From Arthrobacter sp. DWC3 (GTDB lineage: Bacteria > Actinomycetota > Actinomycetes > Actinomycetales > Micrococcaceae), in the NCBI RefSeq assembly GCF_002929375.1, contig NZ_PJIP01000012.1, positions 62,001-126,000 on the forward strand: a DNA stretch of 64,000 nucleotides, read 5' to 3'. The translations under genes and the position numbers were made by a program. Below the pieces are notes generated by a model. It did not search any database. It was not told where the DNA came from and saw only the letters and a program-made list of their open reading frames with translations. Positions 15,661 through 23,816 of this stretch are shown here, piece after piece (positions within the stretch are counted from its first letter, which is position 1; every line of letters begins with the position of its first letter).

Positions 15661-17517
15661 ATGCCGCACAGCGACCCCGCCGTCACCTCGTCCACCGTGC
15701 CGAAGCCCGAACACCCCCGGCCCCAGTTCGTCCGCGAGGACTGGCTGAACCTGAACGGTGTCTGGCAGTTCGAGATCGACGCCGGCGACTCCGGCCTCGA
15801 GCGCGGCGTCGCCACCCGCGATCTCGACCGCGAGATCCTCGTGCCCTTTGCACCCGAGAGCCGGCTGTCCGGGATCGAGCACATCGACTTCATGGAAGCC
15901 GTCTGGTACCGGCGCACCGTCACCATCCCGGCCGCCTGGGCCGGCAGGAAGGCCCTCCTGCACTTCGGCGCCGTGGACCACGACGCCACCGTATGGGTGA
16001 ACGGCGTCGAGGTGGCGCGCCACCGCGGCGGGTTCACCCCCTTCACGGCCGACCTCTCGGGCGTCGCGGCTCCCGGGGAGGAGGCCGTCATCGTGGTCCG
16101 CGCCCGGGATTCCCGGCACGGCATGCAGGCCCGCGGCAAGCAGGCCACCTGGTACGACAACACGCACTGCCAGTACACCCGCACCACGGGCATCTGGCAG
16201 ACCGTCTGGCTCGAGGCCGTCCCCGAGGTGAGCATCCGGCGCCTGCAGATGGCGCCCAACCTGGCCGCGCGCAGCATCCGCCTCACCGTGCCCGTGACCA
16301 ACAACCGTCCCGGCCAGACGGTCCGGGCCACCCTCGCGGACGCCCGGGGCATCGTCGTCGTCGCGAGCATCGCGGCCGACCTCGATCTGGCGCCCGAACT
16401 GCAGCTCGAGATCCCCGAGGACCGCTTCGTGCCGTGGTCCATCGGGACGCCGCACCTCTACGACCTCACGGTGGAGCTGCTGGACGCCGACGGCGCGCCC
16501 GTGGACACCGTGCTCAGCTACGCCGCGGTGCGCTCGGTGGCCCTCGACGGGAAGAAGGTGCTCATCAACGGCGAGGTGGTGTTCCAGAAGCTCATCCTCG
16601 ACCAGGGCTACTGGGAGGACTCCCTCATGACGGCGCCCGACGAGGCCGCGATCCTGAAGGACATCCAGCTGTCCATGGACGCGGGCTTCAACGGTGCACG
16701 CCTGCACGAGAAGGTGTTCGAGGAGCGCTTCCTGTACCACGCGGACCGGCTCGGCTACCTCGTGTGGGGCGAGTTCGGCGACTGGGGCGTCTCCGGTGCC
16801 GGCACCGTGGGCCACAACCAGGAGCCGACGGCGAGCTTCATCACGCAGTGGCTCGAAGCCCTGCAGCGGGACTTCAACCACCCGGCGATCATCGGCTGGT
16901 GCCCCCTGAACGAGACGCACCAGAAGCTGCACGACCGCATCACCGTGCTCGACGACGTCACCCACGGCATGTTCCTCGCGACGAAGCTCGCGGACCCCAC
17001 GCGGCCCGTGATCGACGCCAGCGGCTACTCGCACCGCGTCACCACCACCGACATCTACGACTCCCACTCCTACGAGCAGGACGCCGCGGCGTTCGCCCTC
17101 GAACAGGGCGGCCTGGCGCAGGGCAGGCCGTTCGTGAACCGGAACCACGCCGACGAGGACTACTCCGTGCCCTACAACGGCCAGCCCTTCTTCATCTCGG
17201 AGTTCGGTGGCATCTGGTGGAACGCCGAGGAGGCCGCAGCGGCCGTCTCGGGCGACGACGAGTCCGAGTCCTGGGGCTACGGCCAGCGCGTGGCGAACGA
17301 GGAGGACCTCTACCACCGCTTCGAGGGCCTCTGCACGGTGCTGCTCGACAACCCCGACATGTTCGGCTACTGCTACACGCAGCTGACCGACACGTTCCAG
17401 GAGAAGAACGGCATCTACAACTTCGACCGGACCTCGAAGCTCGACATCCCCCGGATCCGCGCGATCCAGGACCGTGTGGCGGCCATCGAGCTCGCCGCGC
17501 AGAAGGCCGACGCCTAG
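15661..17517 (+). CDS. glycoside hydrolase family 2 (beta-glucuronidase/beta-galactosidase-like)
   Basis: A 618-residue GH2 enzyme. The N-terminal sugar-binding jelly roll (LNLNGVWQFEID, later GAVDHDATVWVNGVEVARHRGG) is followed by an immunoglobulin-like domain and the TIM barrel. The acid/base is Glu418 in the CPLNET motif and the nucleophile is Glu514 in the ISEFGG motif. There is no signal peptide, so it acts in the cytoplasm on an imported glycoside. The length fits beta-glucuronidase-like members better than LacZ. The ATG at 15661 follows CAGGAG; the frame is open further upstream but crosses the operator. It is part of the LacI regulon. Confidence 0.9.
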   Translation: MPHSDPAVTSSTVPKPEHPRPQFVREDWLNLNGVWQFEIDAGDSGLERGVATRDLDREILVPFAPESRLSGIEHIDFMEAVWYRRTVTIPAAWAGRKALLHFGAVDHDATVWVNGVEVARHRGGFTPFTADLSGVAAPGEEAVIVVRARDSRHGMQARGKQATWYDNTHCQYTRTTGIWQTVWLEAVPEVSIRRLQMAPNLAARSIRLTVPVTNNRPGQTVRATLADARGIVVVASIAADLDLAPELQLEIPEDRFVPWSIGTPHLYDLTVELLDADGAPVDTVLSYAAVRSVALDGKKVLINGEVVFQKLILDQGYWEDSLMTAPDEAAILKDIQLSMDAGFNGARLHEKVFEERFLYHADRLGYLVWGEFGDWGVSGAGTVGHNQEPTASFITQWLEALQRDFNHPAIIGWCPLNETHQKLHDRITVLDDVTHGMFLATKLADPTRPVIDASGYSHRVTTTDIYDSHSYEQDAAAFALEQGGLAQGRPFVNRNHADEDYSVPYNGQPFFISEFGGIWWNAEEAAAAVSGDDESESWGYGQRVANEEDLYHRFEGLCTVLLDNPDMFGYCYTQLTDTFQEKNGIYNFDRTSKLDIPRIRAIQDRVAAIELAAQKADA

Positions 17518-17536
17518 CAGGAGACTTCCCGCACAC

Positions 17537-17575
17537 ACGACGACGGCGGCACCCGGTGGGTGCCGCCGTCGTCGT
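17537..17575. terminator. terminator between convergent genes
   Basis: Perfect 18-base arms (17537-17554 and 17558-17575) with a GGT loop lie between the GH2 gene and the convergent oxygenase gene, and would act in both directions. Confidence 0.8.
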
Positions 17576-17604
17576 CCCTGCGTCCGGGACCGACGCCCGG
17601 GTGT

Positions 17605-18633
17605 CTACTTCCGGGCGAGCTCCGGGTAGTGGATCTCGGTGACGTCCGGGTGGGCGCGCAGGCGGCCCTTGAGCATGTTCGAGCCGTAGGAGGACAGCAT
17701 GGGGTTGTCGGGGTCGTCCGAGAGGCCGCGGGCCGCGGCCTTCAGGTCCTCGGCGAGCGGCACCGGCTCGATCACGGCGTCGAGGCGGGGCGACCAGAAG
17801 AACGGGACGGCGTAGCGGTCCACGCCGGGGGCGGGCGCGGTGACGCGGTGGATGGTCGCCGCGAGGTAGCCCTCGGTGGCGACCTCCAGCATCTCGCCCA
17901 GGTTGACCACGAGCGCGCCCGGGATCGGCGTGACGGGCACCCATTCGGTGGCGCTGTGGGGGAGGACCTCGAGGCCGCCCACCTCGTCCTGCAGCAGGAG
18001 GGTCACGAAGCCGTAGTCGGCGTGCGCACCGACGCCCTGGGAACCGGCCCCCTCGACGACGCCGCCCACGTAGTGGACGAGCTTGGCCATCCAGGCCGGG
18101 CTCCCCTCGAAGGGTTCGGCGAAGTAGTCCTCGGGCAGGCGCAGGGCTACCGCGATGGCGGAGAGCAGTTCGGCGCCCACCGTGGACATCAGGCCGGCCC
18201 AGGCCATGGCCTTCTCCTCGAGTTCGGGCAGGGACTCCCGGGGCCAGAGGTTCGGTCCCTGGAGCAGCCAGAAGGGCTCGTCCGCCGGGTAGTCGGCGAC
18301 GGGCTCGCGCTCGGGGGAGAAGTCGATCTGCTCGCGGGCGTCGGGACGGCCGCGCGTGATCTCGGTGCCGAGGCCGGCATAGCCGCGGAAGTGGGGGCTC
18401 GTACGGTTGTGGAGCTTCAGCCGCTCCTCGAGCGGGAGGTCGAAGAAGCGGCGCGTGATGGAGAACAGGTCGTCCACCTGGGTGGGTGCGGCGCCGTAGT
18501 TGATGACATGGAAGAAGCCGACGGTGTGGGCGGCGTCGCGCAGCTCGTCGATGAACGCGGGGTTGAAGGATCCATCGGCGGAACGCGCGGTGCTGAGGTC
18601 AAGGGTGGGGATCGATCCCGGAGAGTGCTGCAT
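17605..18633 (-). CDS. isopenicillin N synthase-family 2-oxoglutarate/Fe(II) dioxygenase
   Basis: A 342-residue non-heme iron oxygenase. The N-terminal DIOX_N part (IPTLDLSTA onward, with GFFHVINYG) precedes the double-stranded beta-helix. The iron ligands are His204 and Asp206 in GVGAHADYG and His262 in TIHRV. The 2-oxoglutarate-binding Arg273 is in RYAVPFF, where family members usually have RYS, so the Ser is an Ala here. It hydroxylates or desaturates an unknown small molecule in the cytoplasm. It appears monocistronic and ends at the bidirectional terminator. Confidence 0.88.
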   Translation of the reverse strand: MQHSPGSIPTLDLSTARSADGSFNPAFIDELRDAAHTVGFFHVINYGAAPTQVDDLFSITRRFFDLPLEERLKLHNRTSPHFRGYAGLGTEITRGRPDAREQIDFSPEREPVADYPADEPFWLLQGPNLWPRESLPELEEKAMAWAGLMSTVGAELLSAIAVALRLPEDYFAEPFEGSPAWMAKLVHYVGGVVEGAGSQGVGAHADYGFVTLLLQDEVGGLEVLPHSATEWVPVTPIPGALVVNLGEMLEVATEGYLAATIHRVTAPAPGVDRYAVPFFWSPRLDAVIEPVPLAEDLKAAARGLSDDPDNPMLSSYGSNMLKGRLRAHPDVTEIHYPELARK

Positions 18634-18742
18634 GCGCAGGACGTTACGCCCGTTGAAAAGGCCCGTTCGCCTTTACGTTACGCAGTATTGCGGCTTGACC
18701 CACGCGTAGGGCGACCCGGCGGCGCAGTCCGGCGTCGGTCCA

Positions 18743-19384
18743 CTAGGGTGCCAGCGCTGCGCGGAGGACCGCCGCGATGCTCCCGGTGACCTGCTCCTCC
18801 GTGACGGCGTCGGGATCGGCCGCGCACTCCACGGCCATGCCGTTCACCGTGGCGAGGAGGATGGTCGCGAAGACGGTGTAGTGCTCGGGGTCCGACGGCG
18901 CGCCGAAGGTGGCCGCCCGCTCCGCGAGGGTGGCGGCGAGCAGCGTGCGGCGTGTGCGCCGGTGCTCGCGGAACACGGCGCCCACCTCCGGATCGCGGCC
19001 CGCCTGGAGGGCGAACTCGACCACGAGTGCGTGCCAGCGCTGCTCCCGCAGGACGCCGCGGGCGAGGTACCGGGCGGTGTGCAGGACGGTCTCGTCGAGC
19101 GAAGTGATGCCGTCCACCTGGCTGAGGACGTCCGCGGCGGTGTCGGCGAGGCGCTCGCTCAGGAGCGTGGCGAACAGCTCCTGCTTGGAGCCGAAGTTGG
19201 AGTAGACGGCGCCCTTGGTGTAGCCCGCGCGCTCGGCGATGGTGTCCAGCCGGGCGGCGACATAGCCGATCTCCTCGAAGACCTCCAGGGCCGCGGCGAG
19301 CAGCCCCGCCCGGACGTCCTCGCGACGCGGGCGCCGTCGTGGCCGTCCCGCCGTCGTGCTCCCGTTGTCCGTGTTCGTCGTCAT
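18743..19384 (-). CDS. TetR-family repressor of the ATPase/YhgE cassette
   Basis: A 213-residue TetR regulator. The helix-turn-helix lies at about residues 25-70 (ALEVFEEIGYVAARLDTIAERAGYTKGAVYSNFGSKQELF). The C-terminal ligand domain is helical and typical in length. The ATG at 19384 follows GAGGAGGG. It is divergent from the ATPase gene, and only 52 bases separate the two starts. Two palindromes fill that gap, so the protein probably represses both directions. YhgE-type proteins are often controlled this way, and the inducer is unknown. Confidence 0.9.
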   Translation of the reverse strand: MTTNTDNGSTTAGRPRRRPRREDVRAGLLAAALEVFEEIGYVAARLDTIAERAGYTKGAVYSNFGSKQELFATLLSERLADTAADVLSQVDGITSLDETVLHTARYLARGVLREQRWHALVVEFALQAGRDPEVGAVFREHRRTRRTLLAATLAERAATFGAPSDPEHYTVFATILLATVNGMAVECAADPDAVTEEQVTGSIAAVLRAALAP

Positions 19385-19403
19385 CTGCCCTCCTCGAGTT
19401 AGG

Positions 19404-19433
19404 ATACCATTGGTATTGAATACTCTTGGTATT
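19404..19433. promoter_or_regulatory. double TetR operator in a 52-base divergent region
   Basis: ATACCATTGGTAT (19404-19416) is a perfect inverted repeat with 5-base arms. AATAC and GTATT (19419-19423 and 19429-19433) form a second one. Their centres are 16 bases apart. The second ends four bases before the ATPase ATG, leaving no room for a ribosome site. Confidence 0.7.
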
Positions 19434-19436
19434 GAA

Positions 19437-20303
19437 ATGAAGGACGCTGTGATCACTTCCCCGCCCGTCCCGCCCGCCGAGCTCCCGGCCGACGGCGCGC
19501 CCGCCATCTCCGTCGAAGGGCTCACCCTGCGTGCCGGGAAGCGGACCATCTTCGAGGACGTCACCTTCGACGTCCCCGCCGGGGCCCTCGCCGTCCTCGC
19601 CGGTCCGTCCGGGACGGGCAAGAGCCCGCTCGCTCTCGCGGTCGCCGGGCGGCTCACGCCGACCGCCGGGCGCGCGACCGTCCTCGGGCTCGCCCTGCCC
19701 CGGAACGCCGGCGCGGTGCGCCGCCGGGTCGGTGTCACCGGCAACGCCACCGTCACGCCGCTCGACGAGACACTCACCGTGAGGCACCACGTGGTCGAGG
19801 CGCTGGAACTGTCCGGCCCGTGGTGGAAGCCCTCGGCTTCCCGCGGGCGCGTGGACCGCACCATCACCGCGGCGAACGACCTGCTCGGCGTGCTCGAGGA
19901 CGTGTTCCGGGCTGTGGATGCCGACGCGGCCCGCGGTGATGCCGCCGTGCCCCTCGTGCGGGCGCGGCTGCACCGGAGCGAACTCGTCCGCGACGCCGCC
20001 CCCGCCGCGCGCTTCGCGCTCGGCCTCGTCCTGGCACTCGCCTCCGACCCGGACATCCTCGTGGTGGACGACGTGGACCAGCTCCGCACCGTCCCCGAGC
20101 GCCGCGCCGCCTGGGCGGCCCTGCTCACGCTCGGACGGACCGGCGGACACGGGAAGCCGCTCACCGTCGTCGCCACCTGCCAGGACCGGCGCGAGCTCGA
20201 CGACGTCCTCGACGCCGGGCACCACCTCGGCGCGCTGCCCCTGCGCCCCGTCACCGTCCACGACCTCGGGGCACTCCCCGCCCCAGCACCCGAAATCAGG
20301 TAA
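19437..20303 (+). CDS. degenerate ABC ATPase associated with a YhgE/Pip protein
   Basis: A 288-residue ABC-type nucleotide-binding domain. Walker A is GPSGTGKS at residues 56-63 and Walker B is DILVVDD at about 206-212. The residue after the Walker B Asp is Asp212 instead of the catalytic Glu. No LSGGQ signature can be found before Walker B, and the Q-loop Gln also seems absent. It may therefore bind ATP but hydrolyse it poorly. The ATG at 19437 has no ribosome site, because the operator reaches to four bases before it; the transcript may be leaderless. It starts upstream of the YhgE gene with a 3-base gap, so the two products probably act together at the membrane. Confidence 0.78.
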   Translation: MKDAVITSPPVPPAELPADGAPAISVEGLTLRAGKRTIFEDVTFDVPAGALAVLAGPSGTGKSPLALAVAGRLTPTAGRATVLGLALPRNAGAVRRRVGVTGNATVTPLDETLTVRHHVVEALELSGPWWKPSASRGRVDRTITAANDLLGVLEDVFRAVDADAARGDAAVPLVRARLHRSELVRDAAPAARFALGLVLALASDPDILVVDDVDQLRTVPERRAAWAALLTLGRTGGHGKPLTVVATCQDRRELDDVLDAGHHLGALPLRPVTVHDLGALPAPAPEIR

Positions 20304-20306
20304 CGC

Positions 20307-22646
20307 GTGTTCTCCCTGCTCCGCACGGAACTCTCCCGCTTCCGCATCACCCTCACCGCGAAGGCCGCCCTGCTGGTCATCGCGCTCATCCCCGCCCTCT
20401 ACGGCGGGCTCTACCTCGCCGCGAACTGGGACCCCACGGGTCACCTCGACCATCTGACGGCCGCCGTCGTGAACGAGGACCGGCCCGCCACCACGGCCGG
20501 TCCGGACGGCACCGAGAGCACCATCTCGGCCGGCGCCGATCTCGCCGACTCCCTCACCTCCTCCGACGCCGGGTTCACCTGGGTCGAGGTCGGCAGCGAC
20601 GAGGCGCAGCAGGGCCTCGACGACGGCACCTACGCCGCCACGCTCGCCATCCCGTCGGAGTTCTCGTCCACCCTGGCCTCCGTGGGCGGCGACGCCCCGG
20701 CCCAGGCGATGCTCGACATCACCACCAACGATGCCGCCAGCTACATCGTGGGCCAGGTGGGCAACACCGTCGCCGCCACCCTGCAGCGGCAGGTGCAGTC
20801 CGGCGCCACCGAGGACTACCTGGACAGCATCTACCTCGGCTTCTCCTCGCTCCATGGCAAGCTCACCGAGGCCGGCGACGGCGCCGGCCGGATCGCCGAC
20901 GGCGCCCGGAGCGCGGACGAGGGATCCGCGTCGCTCGTCGTCGGGCTCGGAAGCCTCGTCGACGGCAGCGCCCAGCTCTCCTCCGGCAGCGCGGAGGTGG
21001 CGAGCGGCGCGGCCGACCTCGCGACCGGGGCCGGCGATCTCGCCACCGGACTGGACCGGCTCGACACGGCGACGGCGGACCTCGTGCCGCAGACGCGGCA
21101 GCTGGCGGACGGAGCGGCGTCCGCCGCTGCGGGCGGGGCGACGCTGCGCGACGGCGCCGCCGCGCTCGCGACCGGCACGCAGGCGGTCGCCGACGGCACC
21201 GCACAGCTCTCCGGCTCGTCGGCGACCCTCGCGGACGGTACGCGCCGCGTGGCGGACGGGGTCACGCAGGTCGGGACCGGTGCGGACGCCCTCTCGGCGG
21301 GAGCCACCGGACTCCAGGCCGCAGCCGGGCAGGCGGCAGTCGGTTCGCGGACCGTCGCCGACGGCATCGCCGGACTCGCCGCGACCTACGGCTCCCTCAC
21401 GGACGCCGAGCGGCTCGCCGCCCTCCAGCAGCTGGCCGCGGGCGCGGAGGCCGCGGCCACGGGCAGCGAGGGGATCGCCGCCGGTGCCGGGAGCCTCGCC
21501 GCCTCGGCCTCCGACCTCGCTGCGGGAGCCGGCAGCGCTGCAGCCGGCGCATCCGCCGCAGCCGACGGCGCCGCATCCCTGGCAGCGGGTGCCTCCGACC
21601 TCTCGCAGGGTGCGGACACCGCTGCCGGTGGGGCCGCGCAGGTCTCCGACGGTGCCACGGGCCTCGCGGACGGACTCGGCCGGCTCCAGGGCGGCACGGC
21701 GGCACTCGCCGACGGCACGCCCGCACTGCGGGAGGGCGTCGTGTCCGCGTCCGACGGTGCCGGCCGGCTCGCTGCGGGGGCATCGACACTCGGCAGCGGC
21801 GCCGGGCAGGTCGCGCAGGGAGCGGCAGGCCTCGCCGACGGCTCCAGCCAGGCGTACGACGGCGCCGCCCGGCTCGAGGACGGGCTCGGGACGCTGTCCA
21901 CGGGATCCTCCGACCTCGCCCGGCAGCTCGACCAGGGTGCAGGGCAGGTCCCGGACTACGACGACGCGCAGCGCTCCGCACTGAGCGGCGTCGCGGCGTC
22001 ACCCGTCGCGATCGACCGGACGCACACCAATGCCGTGGACGCCTACGGCGAGGGCATGGCCCCCTACTTCATCCCGCTGGCGCTCTGGGTGGGCGGCATC
22101 ATCACGTACACCGTGCTGCGGGCCGTCTCTCCGCGGGCGCTCGCGTCCACCGCTGCCTCCTGGCGCGTCTCCGCGGCCGGCTACCTGCAGGGTGCGCTCT
22201 TCGCCGTGCTGCAGGCCCTCGTGCTCCTCGGTGTCCTGGTCGCGGCAGTCGGACTCACCACACCCCATCCGTTGGGGCTGCTGGCCTTCACCGTCCTCAC
22301 GGCCCTCGTGTTCACGGGCGTCCACCAGGCGCTCGTCGCGCTGCTCGGGGGCGTCGGACGGCTGGTGGCCCTGGTGCTCCTGATGCTGCAGCTCACCTCC
22401 GCGGGCGGTACGTACCCCGTGGAGACCGCACCGGGTTTCTTCCGGTTCCTGAGTCCTCTGCTGCCCATGACGCACGCCGTCGAGGGGCTGCGCCACCTGA
22501 TCGCCGGTGGCGGCGTCGGCGTCGTCTGGCTCGCGGCCGTCCAGCTGCTGGTCTTCTTCGTGCTCGCAGCGGCCGTCTCGGTGCTGGCGTCCCACCGCCG
22601 GCGCTCCTGGTCCATGGAGAAACTGCACCCCAGCCTCGCCATCTGA
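20307..22646 (+). CDS. YhgE/Pip family membrane protein
   Basis: A 779-residue protein. An N-terminal transmembrane helix at about residues 17-40 is followed by a YhgE N-terminal domain (VVNEDRPATT, ADLADSLTSS). A long extracellular region at about residues 170-540 is made of repeats of the kind LADGAxxLAxG, rich in Ala, Gly, Asp and Ser. About five C-terminal helices (590-770) resemble the ABC-2 permease fold. This is the plan of phage infection protein Pip and of YhgE/EsaA proteins. It may export or anchor something with the upstream ATPase. The GTG at 20307 is used because it directly follows the ATPase stop. The function in this organism is unknown. Confidence 0.88.
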   Translation: MFSLLRTELSRFRITLTAKAALLVIALIPALYGGLYLAANWDPTGHLDHLTAAVVNEDRPATTAGPDGTESTISAGADLADSLTSSDAGFTWVEVGSDEAQQGLDDGTYAATLAIPSEFSSTLASVGGDAPAQAMLDITTNDAASYIVGQVGNTVAATLQRQVQSGATEDYLDSIYLGFSSLHGKLTEAGDGAGRIADGARSADEGSASLVVGLGSLVDGSAQLSSGSAEVASGAADLATGAGDLATGLDRLDTATADLVPQTRQLADGAASAAAGGATLRDGAAALATGTQAVADGTAQLSGSSATLADGTRRVADGVTQVGTGADALSAGATGLQAAAGQAAVGSRTVADGIAGLAATYGSLTDAERLAALQQLAAGAEAAATGSEGIAAGAGSLAASASDLAAGAGSAAAGASAAADGAASLAAGASDLSQGADTAAGGAAQVSDGATGLADGLGRLQGGTAALADGTPALREGVVSASDGAGRLAAGASTLGSGAGQVAQGAAGLADGSSQAYDGAARLEDGLGTLSTGSSDLARQLDQGAGQVPDYDDAQRSALSGVAASPVAIDRTHTNAVDAYGEGMAPYFIPLALWVGGIITYTVLRAVSPRALASTAASWRVSAAGYLQGALFAVLQALVLLGVLVAAVGLTTPHPLGLLAFTVLTALVFTGVHQALVALLGGVGRLVALVLLMLQLTSAGGTYPVETAPGFFRFLSPLLPMTHAVEGLRHLIAGGGVGVVWLAAVQLLVFFVLAAAVSVLASHRRRSWSMEKLHPSLAI

Positions 22647-22664
22647 CAACCAGGCGTCCACGGA

Positions 22665-22690
22665 CCCCCGGAGCGCATGCGTTCCGGGGG
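22665..22690 (+). terminator. possible terminator hairpin after the YhgE gene
   Basis: Arms 22665-22676 and 22679-22690 pair with a single wobble around a two-base centre. There is no U run, so it may be a weak or factor-assisted terminator. Confidence 0.45.
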
Positions 22691-22742
22691 AGGACCGCCT
22701 AGGTTGGGTAGGTACCCGTTCCCGTCAGGAAGGCACCATCCC

Positions 22743-23063
22743 ATGATCTTCATCGTCGTCAAGTTCACCGCGAAGCCCGAGTGGAGCGACCGCTGGATCG
22801 ACCTCACGCGGGACTTCACGGAGGCCACGCGCCAGGAACCGGGCAACCTGTGGTTCGACTGGTCACGGAGCGTCGAGGACCCGAACCAGTTCGTCCTCGT
22901 CGAGGCGTTCCAGGACGATGCCGCGGAGGCCCACGTGAACAGCGACCACTTCTCCCAGGCGATGCGGGACATGCCGCAGGCCCTCGTGGAGACACCGGAG
23001 ATCATCAGCGAGCGCATCGGTGCCGAGGGCTGGGGCCGCATGGGCGAGCTGACGATCGCCTGA
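22743..23063 (+). CDS. antibiotic biosynthesis monooxygenase (ABM/YgiN-like)
   Basis: A 106-residue single-domain ABM-fold protein, MIFIVVKFTAKPEWSDRW to the end. It contains the family segment EPGNLWFDWSRSVEDPNQFVLVEAFQDDAAEAHVN and the helix HFSQAMRDMP. Such proteins form ferredoxin-like dimers that act as cofactor-free quinol monooxygenases or similar. The start at 22743 follows AGGAAGG. It stands alone between the YhgE hairpin and the repeat block, and nothing shows its substrate. Confidence 0.9.
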   Translation: MIFIVVKFTAKPEWSDRWIDLTRDFTEATRQEPGNLWFDWSRSVEDPNQFVLVEAFQDDAAEAHVNSDHFSQAMRDMPQALVETPEIISERIGAEGWGRMGELTIA

Positions 23064-23080
23064 CCTTCGAACGCGCCGGC

Positions 23081-23161
23081 GGCGCCCACCGTCGGCGTGC
23101 CGCCCGGCCCCGTCCCGCGCCGAGCTCGGGGCGCCCACCGTCGGCGCGCCGCCCGGCCCCG
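23081..23161. repeat. two 32-bp direct repeats 49 bp apart
   Basis: Positions 23081-23112 and 23130-23161 are the same 32-base GC-rich sequence, with one T/C difference. They fill the gap between the stop of the ABM gene and the convergent GNAT gene. No protein or hairpin terminator explains them. Confidence 0.85.
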
Positions 23162-23164
23162 GGC

Positions 23165-23719
23165 TCAGGCGGCGCTCGCCGCACGCGTCGGAAGTGCCTG
23201 CTGCAGGATGAAGTCGTCCTCGAAGCGGTCACCGAGGCGGAACCTCTTCGTGCCGACCCTGCCGAAGCCGTGCTTCTCGTAGAAGCGGAGGGCGCGGGCG
23301 TTCTCCTGGTTGACGCCGAGCCACACACCCGGCATACCCGACGCGGCGGCGAGGTCGAGGGTCGCGGTCATCAGGGCTGCGGCCGCACCACGGCCGTGGT
23401 GATCGGCGTGGACGTAGAACTTGCTGAGCTCCACGACGGGCGCGATCGACAGCGCCGCCAGGACGTCGGCGTCCGTGGGCTGGTCCAGGACGATCATGCT
23501 CCACCCGGCGATCCCGCCCTGTTCGCGCAAACACAGGATGGTGTGCCCCGGGAGGTCGACGAGGGCCGCGAAGCGCTCGGCCGAGAGGTGCGTCTCGATG
23601 TGCTGCCGGATGTCCTCGGGCCGTGAATCCGCAGGGCACGCGAGGGGGAAGGTGACGGCTGCACAGGCGGCGAGCGCTGCGGCGTCGTCCGCCGTCGCCG
23701 TCGAGATCTCGATGGTCAT
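23165..23719 (-). CDS. GNAT-family N-acetyltransferase
   Basis: A 184-residue GNAT fold protein. The acetyl-CoA-binding motif A is VHADHHGRGAAAALM at about residues 105-119. The following strand WLGVNQENARALRFYEKHGF is the classic motif B region. It acetylates an amine of unknown identity in the cytoplasm. The ATG at 23719 begins MTIEIS. Its 3' end lies four bases from the direct repeats. It is separated from the upstream 5'-nucleotidase gene by a 21-bp-arm hairpin. Confidence 0.88.
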   Translation of the reverse strand: MTIEISTATADDAAALAACAAVTFPLACPADSRPEDIRQHIETHLSAERFAALVDLPGHTILCLREQGGIAGWSMIVLDQPTDADVLAALSIAPVVELSKFYVHADHHGRGAAAALMTATLDLAAASGMPGVWLGVNQENARALRFYEKHGFGRVGTKRFRLGDRFEDDFILQQALPTRAASAA

Positions 23720-23736
23720 GCCTCCAATGTAGGACC

Positions 23737-23780
23737 AACGACAGCAGGACGCGGACCGGGGTCCGCGTCCTGCTGTCGTT
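23737..23780 (-). terminator. terminator hairpin after the 5'-nucleotidase gene
   Basis: Perfect 21-base arms (23737-23757 and 23760-23780) with a two-base loop. It lies downstream of the minus-strand nucleotidase gene and just before the next minus-strand gene. There is no U run, but the stem is extremely stable. Confidence 0.75.
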
Positions 23781-23816
23781 CAGCTCGCGTAGGTCGGTGC
23801 CGGACGGCGACCTGCT

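Noticed and set aside
15097-17538. 813-residue minus-strand open frame
   Set aside because: It covers the GH2 gene on the opposite strand and ends in Arg/Pro/Ala-rich sequence without domains.
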